DNA of 29,036 nt from Candidatus Woesearchaeota archaeon (GTDB lineage: Archaea; Nanobdellota; Nanobdellia; Woesearchaeales; JAGWAF01), in assembly GCA_016932755.1 (NCBI GenBank), contig JAFGCE010000058.1:1-29036 (forward strand). Direction: 5' to 3'. Positions 1 to 7,373 of the stretch are shown one piece after another. The notes under the pieces are model-generated. The model was given only the letters and a program-made list of their open reading frames with translations. It was not told where the DNA came from and did not search any database. The first letter of the stretch is position 1. Each line of letters opens with the position of its first letter. The position numbers and the translations under genes are program-made.

Positions 1-32
1 ATATATTCTTTTTTTGCTATATGGTGTATAGA

Positions 33-70
33 TTCCGGATTTGTGGAAAGCTTTCCTTTACTTCCCGGAA
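33..70 (+). promoter_or_regulatory. Palindromic region upstream of the Lrp-like gene (candidate operator)
   Basis: A perfect 12-bp palindrome GGAAAGCTTTCC lies at 45-56. It is flanked by a second inverted pair, TTCCGG (33-38) and CCGGAA (65-70). The block ends just before the SD sequence GGAGGTG (74-80) of the regulator at 87. Lrp/AsnC proteins commonly bind palindromes in their own promoters, so autoregulation is plausible. Formation of an RNA hairpin in the leader is the alternative reading. The palindrome is seen; the role is inferred. Confidence 0.45.
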
Positions 71-86
71 AAAGGAGGTGAATAAA

Positions 87-557
87 ATGGTAAACAAAAA
101 AGATTTGCTTGTAATGGCATACCTGAGGCAGAATGCCAGGATGAAGCTGACTACAATGAGCAGGCTTACAAGAATGCCTGTCTCAACAATATTTGACAGG
201 CTGAAATACCACGAGGGAGGATTAATCAAGGGCAACATATGCCTTCTTGATTTTTCCATGCTCGGGTTCCATACAAGAGCAAAAGTAATGCTGAAGATAG
301 GCAAAAAAGACAAAAACACAGTAAGGGAATACCTGCAGAACAATCACAATGTAAACTCAATTTACAAGATAAACAACGGCTATGACTTCCTTGCAGAGGT
401 TGTTTTCAGGAACATATGCGATTTGGAGGAGTTCATGGACAAGCTTGAAGAAAAGTTTGATATCAAGGGAAAGGAAATTCATTACATAATTGATGACATC
501 AAAAGAGAGGCATTCATGTCTGACCCGAATACATTGGAGCTTCTGAAAATTGACTAA
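87..557 (+). CDS. Lrp/AsnC-family transcriptional regulator
   Basis: The 156-residue protein has an N-terminal helix-turn-helix (about residues 3-50, with SRLTRMPVSTIFDRLK as the likely recognition region) and a C-terminal ligand-sensing/oligomerisation-type domain (about 60-145, alternating strands and helices ending in IDDIKREAF). This is the usual Lrp/AsnC layout and length. The reading frame stays open upstream to 21, but ATG 87 is preferred because GGAGGTG at 74-80 sits 6 nt before it. It stands alone before the pilin-like operon and could control it, but nothing in the sequence proves that. The ligand cannot be told from sequence. Confidence 0.83.
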   Translation: MVNKKDLLVMAYLRQNARMKLTTMSRLTRMPVSTIFDRLKYHEGGLIKGNICLLDFSMLGFHTRAKVMLKIGKKDKNTVREYLQNNHNVNSIYKINNGYDFLAEVVFRNICDLEEFMDKLEEKFDIKGKEIHYIIDDIKREAFMSDPNTLELLKID

Positions 558-591
558 TTTTTTGCTTTTATTTTATTTGCAATTATAGCAA

Positions 592-640
592 GATTTAAAT
601 ATGAGAGTTCTCAATATTTAACTAACAAAATAAAGAGGTG
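592..640 (+). promoter_or_regulatory. TATA promoter and SD of the pilin-like gene cluster
   Basis: A TATA-like element GATTTAAATAT lies at 592-602, which predicts a start of transcription near 623. SD GAGGTG follows at 635-640, 6 nt before ATG 647. The predicted leader is about 24 nt. A GTG inside the SD (638) is in frame but is not the likely start codon. Confidence 0.6.
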
Positions 641-646
641 CAAAAC

Positions 647-892
647 ATGAACAAGAAAGCACAAGGCATTTCTATGAACGTTATTATTATAGCTGCCATT
701 GCACTGCTGGTTCTTGTAATACTTTCTGTTATCTTCATCGGAAGAATGGGAAGGTTTGGAGAACAGACAGGAGCGTGCGAGCAGCAGGGCGGAACCTGCT
801 ATGACGGTTCAACATGCCCGCAAGGCACTACAAAATACACTGCAAATTGTGCAGAAGGTAAAGTTTGCTGCCTTCCAGTCGGAGTAACCTAA
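647..892 (+). CDS. Six-cysteine mini-pilin-like exported protein 1
   Basis: The 81-residue protein starts MNKKAQG: Lys3-Lys4-Ala5 before Gln6 matches the basic archaeal class III (prepilin-type) signal, followed by a hydrophobic helix at about 9-31. The rest is a small Cys-rich domain with C44, C51, C57, C68 and C74-C75, spacing C-x6-C-x5-C-x10-C-x5-CC. The expected form is an N-terminal helix anchored in the membrane or packed in a fibre, with a disulfide-stabilised exported domain. It is first in a run of genes with the same layout and only 1 nt separates it from the next. I do not recognise a named family for the Cys domain. Start 647 is chosen from the SD at 635-640. Confidence 0.8.
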   Translation: MNKKAQGISMNVIIIAAIALLVLVILSVIFIGRMGRFGEQTGACEQQGGTCYDGSTCPQGTTKYTANCAEGKVCCLPVGVT

Positions 893-893
893 A

Positions 894-1157
894 ATGAACA
901 AGAAGGCTCAGGGTATTTCCCTTAATGTAATTATCATTGCAGCACTAGCGATAATCGTTCTGGTTGTTATGGTAGTTATATTTGGCGGGAGGATGAAGCT
1001 TTTCGGCAAGGGAGTTGCTGTCTGCGAGGGAACCTGCTCCGCCACAAAAGCAGGATGCGGCGACAGCGCGGCAATCCCAAGCAAAAACTGCGACAGCGAC
1101 GGAGACGGCGAGCCTAATGTAAAAGGCGAAGGTTTCTGCTGCATGGAGGCGGGATAA
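894..1157 (+). CDS. Six-cysteine mini-pilin-like exported protein 2, with acidic Ca-type loop
   Basis: The 87-residue paralogue of the preceding protein shares the MNKKAQGIS start and a hydrophobic helix at about 9-30. Its Cys pattern is C44, C48, C55, C66 and C82-C83, spacing x3, x6, x10, x15, CC. The enlarged segment between the fourth Cys and the CC pair contains DSDGDGEPN (67-75), resembling the acidic calcium loops of thrombospondin type 3 or dockerin repeats; calcium binding is inference. Its stop TAA shares one base with the next ATG at 1157, so translation is probably coupled. No specific function is recognised. Confidence 0.78.
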   Translation: MNKKAQGISLNVIIIAALAIIVLVVMVVIFGGRMKLFGKGVAVCEGTCSATKAGCGDSAAIPSKNCDSDGDGEPNVKGEGFCCMEAG

Positions 1158-1423
1158 TGAACAGGAAAGCGCAGGGAATGTCTGTAAATATGATAATCCT
1201 GATAGTCCTTGGGCTTGTTATTGTGGGAGTGCTGATTTTTATGCTTGGAGGCAAGGTAAAGCAGTTTGGGACATCAACAAATGACTGCACTGAAAAGAAA
1301 GGAACATGCGTTGAAAAGGCAACAGACTGCAAAGGAGCAATTGTCGGCACCTTAAACTGCCCAAAGGAGCTGAAAAAAGATACAGGCTACTGTTGCGTAT
1401 CTTATACAGAAGAGGAGAATTAG
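1157..1423 (+). CDS. Six-cysteine mini-pilin-like exported protein 3
   Basis: The 88-residue protein begins MNRKAQGMS (prepilin-type Arg-Lys-Ala before Gln6), then a hydrophobic helix at about 11-31 and a Cys-rich domain: C44, C51, C58, C68 and C79-C80 (x6, x6, x9, x10, CC). The first Cys is at residue 44, as in the two preceding proteins, so anchor length is conserved. It overlaps the previous gene by 1 nt and ends 7 nt before the next. Tandem duplication followed by loop-length divergence is the likely origin. The C-terminus is acidic (TEEEN). Confidence 0.78.
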   Translation: MNRKAQGMSVNMIILIVLGLVIVGVLIFMLGGKVKQFGTSTNDCTEKKGTCVEKATDCKGAIVGTLNCPKELKKDTGYCCVSYTEEEN

Positions 1424-1430
1424 TGTTAAG

Positions 1431-1718
1431 ATGATATTCAAAAGGCAAGCAAGAAGCAAGAAAGCACAGACTGTTCAAATCATTATAATGCTTGTAGTCG
1501 GCCTTATTGTGGTTGGAATAATGATTTACCTTGGCTACAAATACATTCTTGGCACAGGAAAGGACGTTGGCGAGCTTGGAAGCTGTGAAGGTCAGGGAGG
1601 AAAATGCGTTGCAAAAGGTGCAAACTGCCCTGCTGATGTAAGCCCTGCTGACAAGTTTCAGGGAATGGGTTGTAAAGGAGAAACACCGACATGCTGTATG
1701 CCGCAGCAAAGAACATAA
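1431..1718 (+). CDS. Six-cysteine mini-pilin-like exported protein 4
   Basis: The 95-residue member has a longer basic N-terminus (MIFKRQARSKKAQ; likely processing between Ala12 and Gln13), a hydrophobic helix at about 17-35 and Cys at 52, 59, 66, 81, 88 and 89 (x6, x6, x14, x6, CC). The EGQGGKC segment closely resembles EQQGGTC of protein 1. It sits in the same run, 7 nt after the previous stop, with the next ATG (1727) 8 nt after its own stop. Function is unknown; the architecture suggests a minor pilin or surface-anchored small domain. Confidence 0.78.
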   Translation: MIFKRQARSKKAQTVQIIIMLVVGLIVVGIMIYLGYKYILGTGKDVGELGSCEGQGGKCVAKGANCPADVSPADKFQGMGCKGETPTCCMPQQRT

Positions 1719-1726
1719 TTTTTAAA

Positions 1727-2506
1727 ATGACTTTCCAAAGATTTCTAAGGAGCAAGAAAGGGGTAGAAGAAGAAGGTATGAAGCCTGTTATGGGCATGGT
1801 TTTGGGTGTTATTGTTGTCATAGCAATCATCATGATGGTCGTAGGAGGAGGTTCTCTTCTTGCATCTGAACCTGGAGGAGAGACACTGAGAACATTTAGG
1901 GATGATTTTGTTCCTGCTTTGGAGTCTGTTGTTAACGGCTCTTCTTATGACCCCAAAACTAAAGAAAGTTATGAGGTTGTGCCACACCTTTATATAAAAG
2001 ACGACCAGATTATTGCTGTCTTTAGTGCCGGAAGAGGGTCTCTTTTTGACACATGCATGCTAAACGAGGAAGTTAAGAAGCCGGCAGAATGCGGCGATTC
2101 TATATGTGCCTGTATTTGCTCTGAAAAGGACCTCTGCGCAAGGCCTTATGACTGCTTTCAGCTAACAACCACAACTCATAAGACATCCCCTGTTTTGTCA
2201 ATTATGGTATCTTGGGTTTTTGCAGACAAAGATTTTGATGCCAACTTGGGTGACAAAGCAGGAGGAGGAGAGGATGTTTTGATATACGGAGATTGCGACG
2301 GTGCAGGAGGAGAGCCTTTAGGAATAAGGGATATTCTAATTGAAAAAAACCCAACTAATGGAATTGTTTATATCTCAGACAAAACATGCAGGAAAGCAGG
2401 CTATCAATGCAGACAATCATATAATGACTCAAATCCCTGCCATAATGATATAGAAATGAAGGGGTATAGATGCCCGCATACTTCTCCTGTTTGCTGTTCT
2501 TCTTAA
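1727..2506 (+). CDS. Larger Cys-rich membrane-anchored protein carrying the six-Cys motif at its C-terminus
   Basis: The 259-residue protein has basic residues at 5-11, then acidic residues, then one hydrophobic segment (about 21-42), a middle region with many Cys (110-143, including CGDSICACIC) and a C-terminal module C221, C228, C238, C249, C256-C257 (x6, x9, x10, x6, CC). That module matches the four small proteins upstream. The KKG/V motif at 10-13 only loosely fits a class III cleavage site, because seven polar residues separate it from the helix. An earlier ATG (1691) would overlap the preceding gene by 28 nt; 1727 is preferred. It could be an adhesin or tip-like component, but this is inference. 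Confidence 0.75.
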   Translation: MTFQRFLRSKKGVEEEGMKPVMGMVLGVIVVIAIIMMVVGGGSLLASEPGGETLRTFRDDFVPALESVVNGSSYDPKTKESYEVVPHLYIKDDQIIAVFSAGRGSLFDTCMLNEEVKKPAECGDSICACICSEKDLCARPYDCFQLTTTTHKTSPVLSIMVSWVFADKDFDANLGDKAGGGEDVLIYGDCDGAGGEPLGIRDILIEKNPTNGIVYISDKTCRKAGYQCRQSYNDSNPCHNDIEMKGYRCPHTSPVCCSS

Positions 2507-2512
2507 AGAAAA

Positions 2513-2524
2513 CTATTTAAATAG
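2513..2524 (+). promoter_or_regulatory. TATA box for an internal promoter at 2544
   Basis: CTATTTAAATAG is centred about 25 nt before ATG 2544, with no SD between them. This predicts a leaderless transcript that would let the second half of the cluster be expressed separately from the small Cys-rich genes. Confidence 0.55.
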
Positions 2525-2543
2525 GCAAAAACATTTTCTTAGT

Positions 2544-3623
2544 ATGGGAAAAAGAGGGCGATTTTTTAGCAATAAAAGAGGCATGGCTGAAGAAGTTCTT
2601 TTAGAGATTATGCAGGCTCTTGCAATACTTTTGGTCATCACAGGCAACATGATGTATGTCAACAGCAGGTTTTCCAAGATTGGGTTTGCCAAGCCTTTCT
2701 ATGCAAGGGATATAGGGCTTATGATAACAGCTGCGCACTCTGCAGAAGGCAACTTGTACTATACTTACAACATCCCGCCTATTGATGAAAAGAACGTTGA
2801 GAAATACAAATTCCAGTTCCAGATTTCAGACAACTTTGTTCTTGTTAACGCAACCGACTCACCAAAGCAAAACCTGTACTGGTATTTTTCTGACTTAAAC
2901 ATACTGCCAATAAATTATGACCAATCTGGCATTCGCGGATTATTTACTTTTTCGAAAGAAGGGAACAGAATAGACATAGGCAAAAGCCTTGACACTGAAC
3001 CAAACACGCTGACATGCCCTTTTGTAAACACCTATAATGAAGGATGGCTCAGCAAAAGTGTCATAATAGATTCTGCACACGGCGAATCATCAGATGACAA
3101 AGGAGGTATAAACAAGCAGGATAACAGCTACTATGAATCTGCACTGACAAAAACCATTGCAACAAGAATTGAACTGCAGAATAAGATTTTGACAAGACCA
3201 GAGGATAATTTTGTTAAGATAAGCCAAAGAAGGGAGATTGTACAGAACAACGGCGATGCAGCAGTACTTGTCATAAGCACAGGCGATTACCCTGAAACAG
3301 GCAAGAACTACATAAAAGCATATTACAACATAAATTCTGATGAAGCAACAAAAGCAAAGAGCAGGAAGCTTGGCTGCAAAATACTGAACAGAATCTTAAT
3401 CCATGAGGCGCTTGAAGGAAGAAACAGGATTAACGGCGTAATTGTTGTGCCTTCTGATTCAGATTACATAACCCAGATAATCCCTGCAGGAAGGGTGGGT
3501 GTTATTTTAGAGCTTGGAAATATCCAGATCCCAAAGCTGCCTGTTGAAAACAACTTTTTGTCAGATACAACAGACCTGGCTAATGCAATAAAGCAGGGAA
3601 TAGGAGACTATTACGCAAAATGA
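2544..3623 (+). CDS. Membrane-anchored protein with degenerate N-acetylmuramoyl-L-alanine amidase (Amidase_3)-like domain
   Basis: This 359-residue protein has a basic N-terminus with KRG at 11-13, then a hydrophobic helix (about 20-38). From about residue 171 to the end it follows the Amidase_3 pattern: VIIDSAHG (173-180), an ESALTKTIA helix (198-206), LTRPED (216-221), SQRREIVQNN (227-236) and GVILELGN (319-326). In active enzymes zinc is held by His-Glu-His and the catalytic Glu lies near the end. Here H179, E198 and E323 are present, but the third ligand position reads VISTGDY (243-249) instead of the usual SIHxN. Without that His, catalysis is doubtful. Archaea of this type lack murein, so the domain may bind another glycan or be structural. 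It overlaps the next gene by 4 nt. Confidence 0.72.
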   Translation: MGKRGRFFSNKRGMAEEVLLEIMQALAILLVITGNMMYVNSRFSKIGFAKPFYARDIGLMITAAHSAEGNLYYTYNIPPIDEKNVEKYKFQFQISDNFVLVNATDSPKQNLYWYFSDLNILPINYDQSGIRGLFTFSKEGNRIDIGKSLDTEPNTLTCPFVNTYNEGWLSKSVIIDSAHGESSDDKGGINKQDNSYYESALTKTIATRIELQNKILTRPEDNFVKISQRREIVQNNGDAAVLVISTGDYPETGKNYIKAYYNINSDEATKAKSRKLGCKILNRILIHEALEGRNRINGVIVVPSDSDYITQIIPAGRVGVILELGNIQIPKLPVENNFLSDTTDLANAIKQGIGDYYAK

Positions 3624-4126
3624 ACAAAAAAGCACAATACATAACTTTCATGCTTCTTATAATTTGGGCAGTTTTCCTGGTTTACGAAATTCTTGTTGTG
3701 GTTACTTTCTCATCAGGCTATGTAAACAGAGAGATAGATGTAAGAGATGCAGAAGCAAGAATCTTTGCCAACAGGATACTTTACTCATTTGACGGCATAG
3801 CCTATGTTGATGGGGATTTAGGCAAGGTTTTCCCCGGAACAGTTGACCTGAAAAAGCTGGATTCAGATTATCTTGACAGCGTGTTCTGGATGGAAGACAA
3901 CCAGGTAATGGCTGCCAAGATTACTGTAACCAATCTTGGAACCAATACAAATCATAGTGCAATATACAATGACAGATGGTATTACAGGATGCTGCCTTTG
4001 GCAGGAAAAAGCGGTTCAGGAGCTTCAACAGAAATACTGGAAAAAAGATATGTTGCAATATATGACGGAGATGAATACAAGGGACAGGGTATGCTTGAAA
4101 TACAGCTGTTGGTGCCAAATGCTTAG
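3620..4126 (+). CDS. Pilin-like exported protein with class III signal
   Basis: The 168-residue protein has the MNKKAQ start (likely cut before Gln6) and a hydrophobic helix at about 8-30. An extracytoplasmic segment follows, rich in strand-like stretches, with no cysteines. The overlap ATGA with the previous stop points to coupled translation. Its size and single N-terminal helix fit a pilin-like subunit. I do not recognise a named family. It sits between the amidase-like protein and another pilin-like protein, so a shared surface structure is plausible but unproven. Confidence 0.75.
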   Translation: MNKKAQYITFMLLIIWAVFLVYEILVVVTFSSGYVNREIDVRDAEARIFANRILYSFDGIAYVDGDLGKVFPGTVDLKKLDSDYLDSVFWMEDNQVMAAKITVTNLGTNTNHSAIYNDRWYYRMLPLAGKSGSGASTEILEKRYVAIYDGDEYKGQGMLEIQLLVPNA

Positions 4127-4826
4127 AAAAAAATCAAAAAAAGGACAGGGAGTTGTAGAGGCGTTCTCATGGATAGCTATGATTTTTTTCACAATATTGT
4201 TTTACATACTTTTCAGCTTGGGCGGGTGCGGAAAAGGGCATGCACAGCAAAAAATGTTTTCTGAAGACCTTACTGAACTGAAGATAAATTATGACTTGGC
4301 TGCGTTCCTTAGAACGCCTGTCGAATTTCAGGGGGCTAAGCTTACGGTTTCAGATGCTATTGTACTTGCGATGGAAAATGAGGATATGGCAAAAGCGCTT
4401 GTTCCAGGGGAGGGCACGGAATATTATTATTTTGATATGGAATCGTCAAGTATTAATGAATACCTAGTTGCAGTAAGAGAGTACAGCCTGACTTACACTG
4501 CTGCAAATGTTATGAAAACATATGAAGGATTCCCCCCAAAAAAGAATCCAATTAGGGATTATTATTTTTGTGGGTATAAACTGGAAGCAACAAAAAACGG
4601 CAAAACACTTGTTTTTTATGATGCAAGATATGAAAGTACTTATCGTTCCCTTGCTTGCAGTTCTGGGTATACTCTTGCTGAATCAAAGATACCTTCTCTT
4701 GATGGGGGGGATATATTTGTTAAAATAAAGACTACATTGAATGTTGGCAGAGCTGGAGTAGATGTTGTAGCTGGGATTATCCTACCCCCCACTATAGTTG
4801 TACCTTTGTTAAATATTTATGGATAA
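4119..4826 (+). CDS. Pilin-like exported protein with canonical Glu+5
   Basis: The 235-residue protein begins with a strongly basic MLRKKSKKGQ. The KKG/QGVVE motif puts Gln at +1 and Glu at +5 (residue 14), the most canonical type IV pilin N-terminus in this cluster. A hydrophobic helix follows (about 15-35), then a soluble exported domain with scattered tyrosines. The frame is open further upstream to 3936, but ATG 4119 is chosen because GGTG at 4111-4114 precedes it and it gives a proper signal. It overlaps the previous gene by 8 nt. Function beyond a surface or pilus role is unknown. Confidence 0.77.
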   Translation: MLRKKSKKGQGVVEAFSWIAMIFFTILFYILFSLGGCGKGHAQQKMFSEDLTELKINYDLAAFLRTPVEFQGAKLTVSDAIVLAMENEDMAKALVPGEGTEYYYFDMESSSINEYLVAVREYSLTYTAANVMKTYEGFPPKKNPIRDYYFCGYKLEATKNGKTLVFYDARYESTYRSLACSSGYTLAESKIPSLDGGDIFVKIKTTLNVGRAGVDVVAGIILPPTIVVPLLNIYG

Positions 4827-4831
4827 TAAAC

Positions 4832-5824
4832 ATGAAAGCAAAAAACAAAAAAGCGATACTGTTTTCATTTGGGCTATTGTTCACCCTAATACTTGCCCTG
4901 CTTAGGGTATTCTTCCTTGTTCATACAAGATTAGGTGAGTTGAATGAGGAAAGCGGTTATTCAATAGGCTCAAACCAGCTAAAGATTTATGAAGCAATAC
5001 ACAACTCAGAAAAATCCCAGATTTATGGCGAGGAAGGTTTCAGCCTTGCACTGCAGCAGGCATTATACGAGACTGCAGCTGCAGGAAAGGGAAGTAGAAG
5101 TACAGGTTGCGGAACTTTTTGGGATATCTCTATCTGGAGGAGAAACAGCACTCTGGAATGCTATCCGGATGTTGAGGGAGTTAAATCGGAAATTGAAAAG
5201 TCGGCTTTAGAGTCTTTAAAGCAAAAATATCTTCCAAAAAACCCGTATTCTGACATGAAAGGAATAGACAAGATAGATTATGATATGTTTTTGGAGCAGA
5301 AAGGCAGCAGGCTTATAGCAAGAGCCTATCCTGTTAACCCCACTATTGAGAGGGTGATATGCAATTATGGGAAACCTCCTTTGCTTGTATTTGATGCGGT
5401 TTTCAAGCCGAGTGCTTTTGGGTATGCTATCCCCGGTACAACCATTGGCGGCACAATAACAATTCCCGATTTGTTTGCAGAGGATATGACAGGAACCTGT
5501 GGACTGTATGCGTACAGGCCTGCTTTCAGGAAAGAGCTTGATTTTAACATAAATGATTTCAAGGAAGCTTCAGAGCAGGCAGAAGATTTTGCTAATGAAT
5601 TGGTTAATTGTGAAAGCAAGGGCGAACCTCTAGACAAATGCGTAACTGAAAAATTAAAAGCTTATCCAAAAATTTCAAGAAACTGCGGCAGCATCTCTTC
5701 AAGTGTCCAAAGGGCATTTTTGTTTTGTTATGACACAGGCAAGAAGGCAATGGCAAGCGACGAGACAGGCAAGATAGGGCTGCGCGATTTGAAAATTAAG
5801 TTTATTCTTTCTTTCCAAAACTGA
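4832..5824 (+). CDS. Single-pass membrane protein of unknown function, last gene of the pilin-like cluster
   Basis: The 330-residue protein has a basic start (MKAKNKKA), a hydrophobic helix at about 8-31 and a long extracytoplasmic part. That part contains several Cys (CGTFW, LECYPD, VICNYG, GTCGLY, VNCES, DKCV, RNCGS, FCYD) that may form disulfides. The KKA/I junction could be a prepilin-type site, but the context is weaker than in its neighbours. It follows the previous stop after 5 nt. I recognise no domain. It may be the cluster's scaffold or largest surface component (inference). Confidence 0.7.
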   Translation: MKAKNKKAILFSFGLLFTLILALLRVFFLVHTRLGELNEESGYSIGSNQLKIYEAIHNSEKSQIYGEEGFSLALQQALYETAAAGKGSRSTGCGTFWDISIWRRNSTLECYPDVEGVKSEIEKSALESLKQKYLPKNPYSDMKGIDKIDYDMFLEQKGSRLIARAYPVNPTIERVICNYGKPPLLVFDAVFKPSAFGYAIPGTTIGGTITIPDLFAEDMTGTCGLYAYRPAFRKELDFNINDFKEASEQAEDFANELVNCESKGEPLDKCVTEKLKAYPKISRNCGSISSSVQRAFLFCYDTGKKAMASDETGKIGLRDLKIKFILSFQN

Positions 5825-5830
5825 TTACTC

Positions 5831-5888
5831 TATTTAAAAACCAAAAACAAATATTTTTATACCAAAACCAATAACTTCTTTCAGGGGG
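5831..5888 (+). promoter_or_regulatory. Promoter and SD of the RPA gene
   Basis: Two AT-rich TATA candidates are visible, TATTTAAAAA (5831-5840) and ATATTTTTAT (5851-5860). The second predicts a transcription start near 5881, just at the SD AGGGGG (5883-5888), 7 nt before ATG 5896. Confidence 0.45.
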
Positions 5889-5895
5889 TTTTAAA

Positions 5896-6894
5896 ATGAT
5901 ACAAATGCCTTATGAGGATGTTATAGCAAAGATAAAAGAAAAATCTGGATTGTCAGTTTCTGATATTGAGTCAAAAATCAGCAGCAAGCTTCAGCAGCTT
6001 TCAGGCTTGATTTCAAAAGAGGGTGCTGCGCACATAATTGCAAATGAGCTCGGAATAAAGCTGTTTGAGCAGGTTTCGGGGAAACTCCAGATTAAAAATA
6101 TCATGTCAGGCATGAGGAATGTGGAGACAGTCGGAAAAGTAACCCAGGTTTTTGAAGTAAGGGAATTCATGAGAGACGAGAGCGTGGGGCATGTCGGCTC
6201 ATTTATAATAGGAGACGAGACAGGAACAATAAGGGTTGTTTGCTGGGGAGACAAGGCGCAGGCTGTTAATGAAATAAAAGAAGGCGATATTGTCAAAATC
6301 ATAAGCGCTTATGTAAGGGAAAACAGCGGCAGAAAAGAGATACACCTCAATGACAAGAGCAAGCTTTTGCTTAATCCTCCGGGCGAGGCAGTGGGGGAAG
6401 TAAAGGCTTCTGCTGAAAGGCCTCCAGCATCAAGAAAAAGCATAAAGGACCTGACAGAAGCAGACCAGAATGTTGAGCTGCTTGGAACAATTGTGCAGGT
6501 TTTTGAGCCAAGATTTTTTGAAGTCTGCCCTCACTGCAGTTCAAGGGTCATGCAGAAGGATGAGAAATTCTACTGCAAGCAGCACGATGCTGTTGCTCCT
6601 TCATACGCATATGTTTTTAATGTCTTCCTGGATGACGGCACAGGAAACATAAGGTGCACTTTCTTCAGGAACCAGGCTGACAGGCTTACAGGGAAAACCC
6701 CTACCCAGATGGATGTTTACAGGCAGAGCCCTGAAAAGTTTGAGGAAATAAAGAATGCCCTGCTTGGCGACATAATTAAAATAATCGGAAGGGTCAAGAA
6801 GAATGACATGTTTGACAGGCTTGAGTTTTTGGCGCAGTTTGTCGACCCAAATCCAGACCCTCAAAAAGAGATTGAAAGGCTAAAAAAAGAATAA
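5896..6894 (+). CDS. rpa: Replication protein A-like single-stranded DNA-binding protein
   Basis: The 332-residue protein contains an N-terminal helical segment (1-66), a first OB fold (about 68-160, VGKVTQVFEVREF ... GDETGTIRVVCWGD) and a second OB fold (about 190-315). The second fold has an inserted zinc-binding motif C211-x2-C214 ... C227-x2-H230. This is the layout of archaeal RPA large subunits, which coat single-stranded DNA in replication and repair and load RadA. The start at 5896 is set by the SD AGGGGG. The next gene begins 2 nt after its stop, and the radA operon lies just downstream. The zinc motif is CCCH rather than all-Cys, which is within the known range for the family. Confidence 0.92.
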   Translation: MIQMPYEDVIAKIKEKSGLSVSDIESKISSKLQQLSGLISKEGAAHIIANELGIKLFEQVSGKLQIKNIMSGMRNVETVGKVTQVFEVREFMRDESVGHVGSFIIGDETGTIRVVCWGDKAQAVNEIKEGDIVKIISAYVRENSGRKEIHLNDKSKLLLNPPGEAVGEVKASAERPPASRKSIKDLTEADQNVELLGTIVQVFEPRFFEVCPHCSSRVMQKDEKFYCKQHDAVAPSYAYVFNVFLDDGTGNIRCTFFRNQADRLTGKTPTQMDVYRQSPEKFEEIKNALLGDIIKIIGRVKKNDMFDRLEFLAQFVDPNPDPQKEIERLKKE

Positions 6895-6895
6895 A

Positions 6896-7351
6896 ATGAT
6901 GTGGCACACGCACCTGGCATTTGGCTTCCTGTTCGGGCTTCTTTCGCTCCCTTTTGTAAATGAAGGAAATGTTTACATCTTCTTTGCTTTTGTCCTGCTT
7001 GGCGCTTTGCTGCCTGATATTGACAAGCCTGAATCCAAGGTGGGAAGCAGGGTCAAGCCAGTTTCAAACGTAATCCAAGCAATATTCGGACACAGGGGGA
7101 TTATACATACAATTTGGGGAATGATTGTCTTGTGCGGGCTGTTTTGGTATTTTGTAAACAGAACTTATGGCGTGGCTTTGTTTGCCGGATTTTTCTCGCA
7201 TCTTTTGATAGATGGATTTACAAGAATGGGGATAAATTTCCTTCATCCGATTGCAAAACTCCACCTCTCAGGATTTATTGAAACAGGCACAATCTCAGAA
7301 ACAATACTGCTTGTCGTTATAATTGCATTAAGCGTTATCCTGCTTATTTAG
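6896..7351 (+). CDS. DUF457 (YdjM/YbcI-like) membrane-bound metal-dependent hydrolase
   Basis: The 151-residue polytopic protein (four or five membrane helices) carries the DUF457 signature residues: WHTH near the start (H4, H6), GALLPDIDKPES (about 36-47), GHRGIIHT (about 65-72) and FSHLLIDGF (about 100-108). In the family these His and Asp residues are thought to bind metal; substrates are poorly defined. A second ATG directly follows the first. The tight 1-nt junction with the RPA gene means co-transcription, though a functional link is uncertain. Confidence 0.88.
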   Translation: MMWHTHLAFGFLFGLLSLPFVNEGNVYIFFAFVLLGALLPDIDKPESKVGSRVKPVSNVIQAIFGHRGIIHTIWGMIVLCGLFWYFVNRTYGVALFAGFFSHLLIDGFTRMGINFLHPIAKLHLSGFIETGTISETILLVVIIALSVILLI

Positions 7352-7373
7352 TTCTATCTAGTTCGAAGCTCTC

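Noticed and set aside
21..86. N-terminal extension of the Lrp-like protein
   Set aside because: The extension would run through the palindromes and the SD; ATG 87 with GGAGGTG is a better start and gives a normal family length.
1239..1709. A 156-codon minus-strand open frame across the small Cys-rich genes
   Set aside because: The plus-strand genes have signal peptides, conserved Cys spacing and tight coupling. The minus frame has a low-complexity, Ser/Leu/Cys-rich composition typical of an antisense shadow.
647..2506. Homology of the six-Cys module to animal defensins
   Set aside because: Only the Cys order and some spacings agree. Short Cys-rich domains converge easily, so no evolutionary link is claimed.
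2544..3623. Active murein amidase from lateral transfer
   Set aside because: The third zinc-binding His is missing, and base and codon use look like the neighbours; there is no sign of recent transfer.
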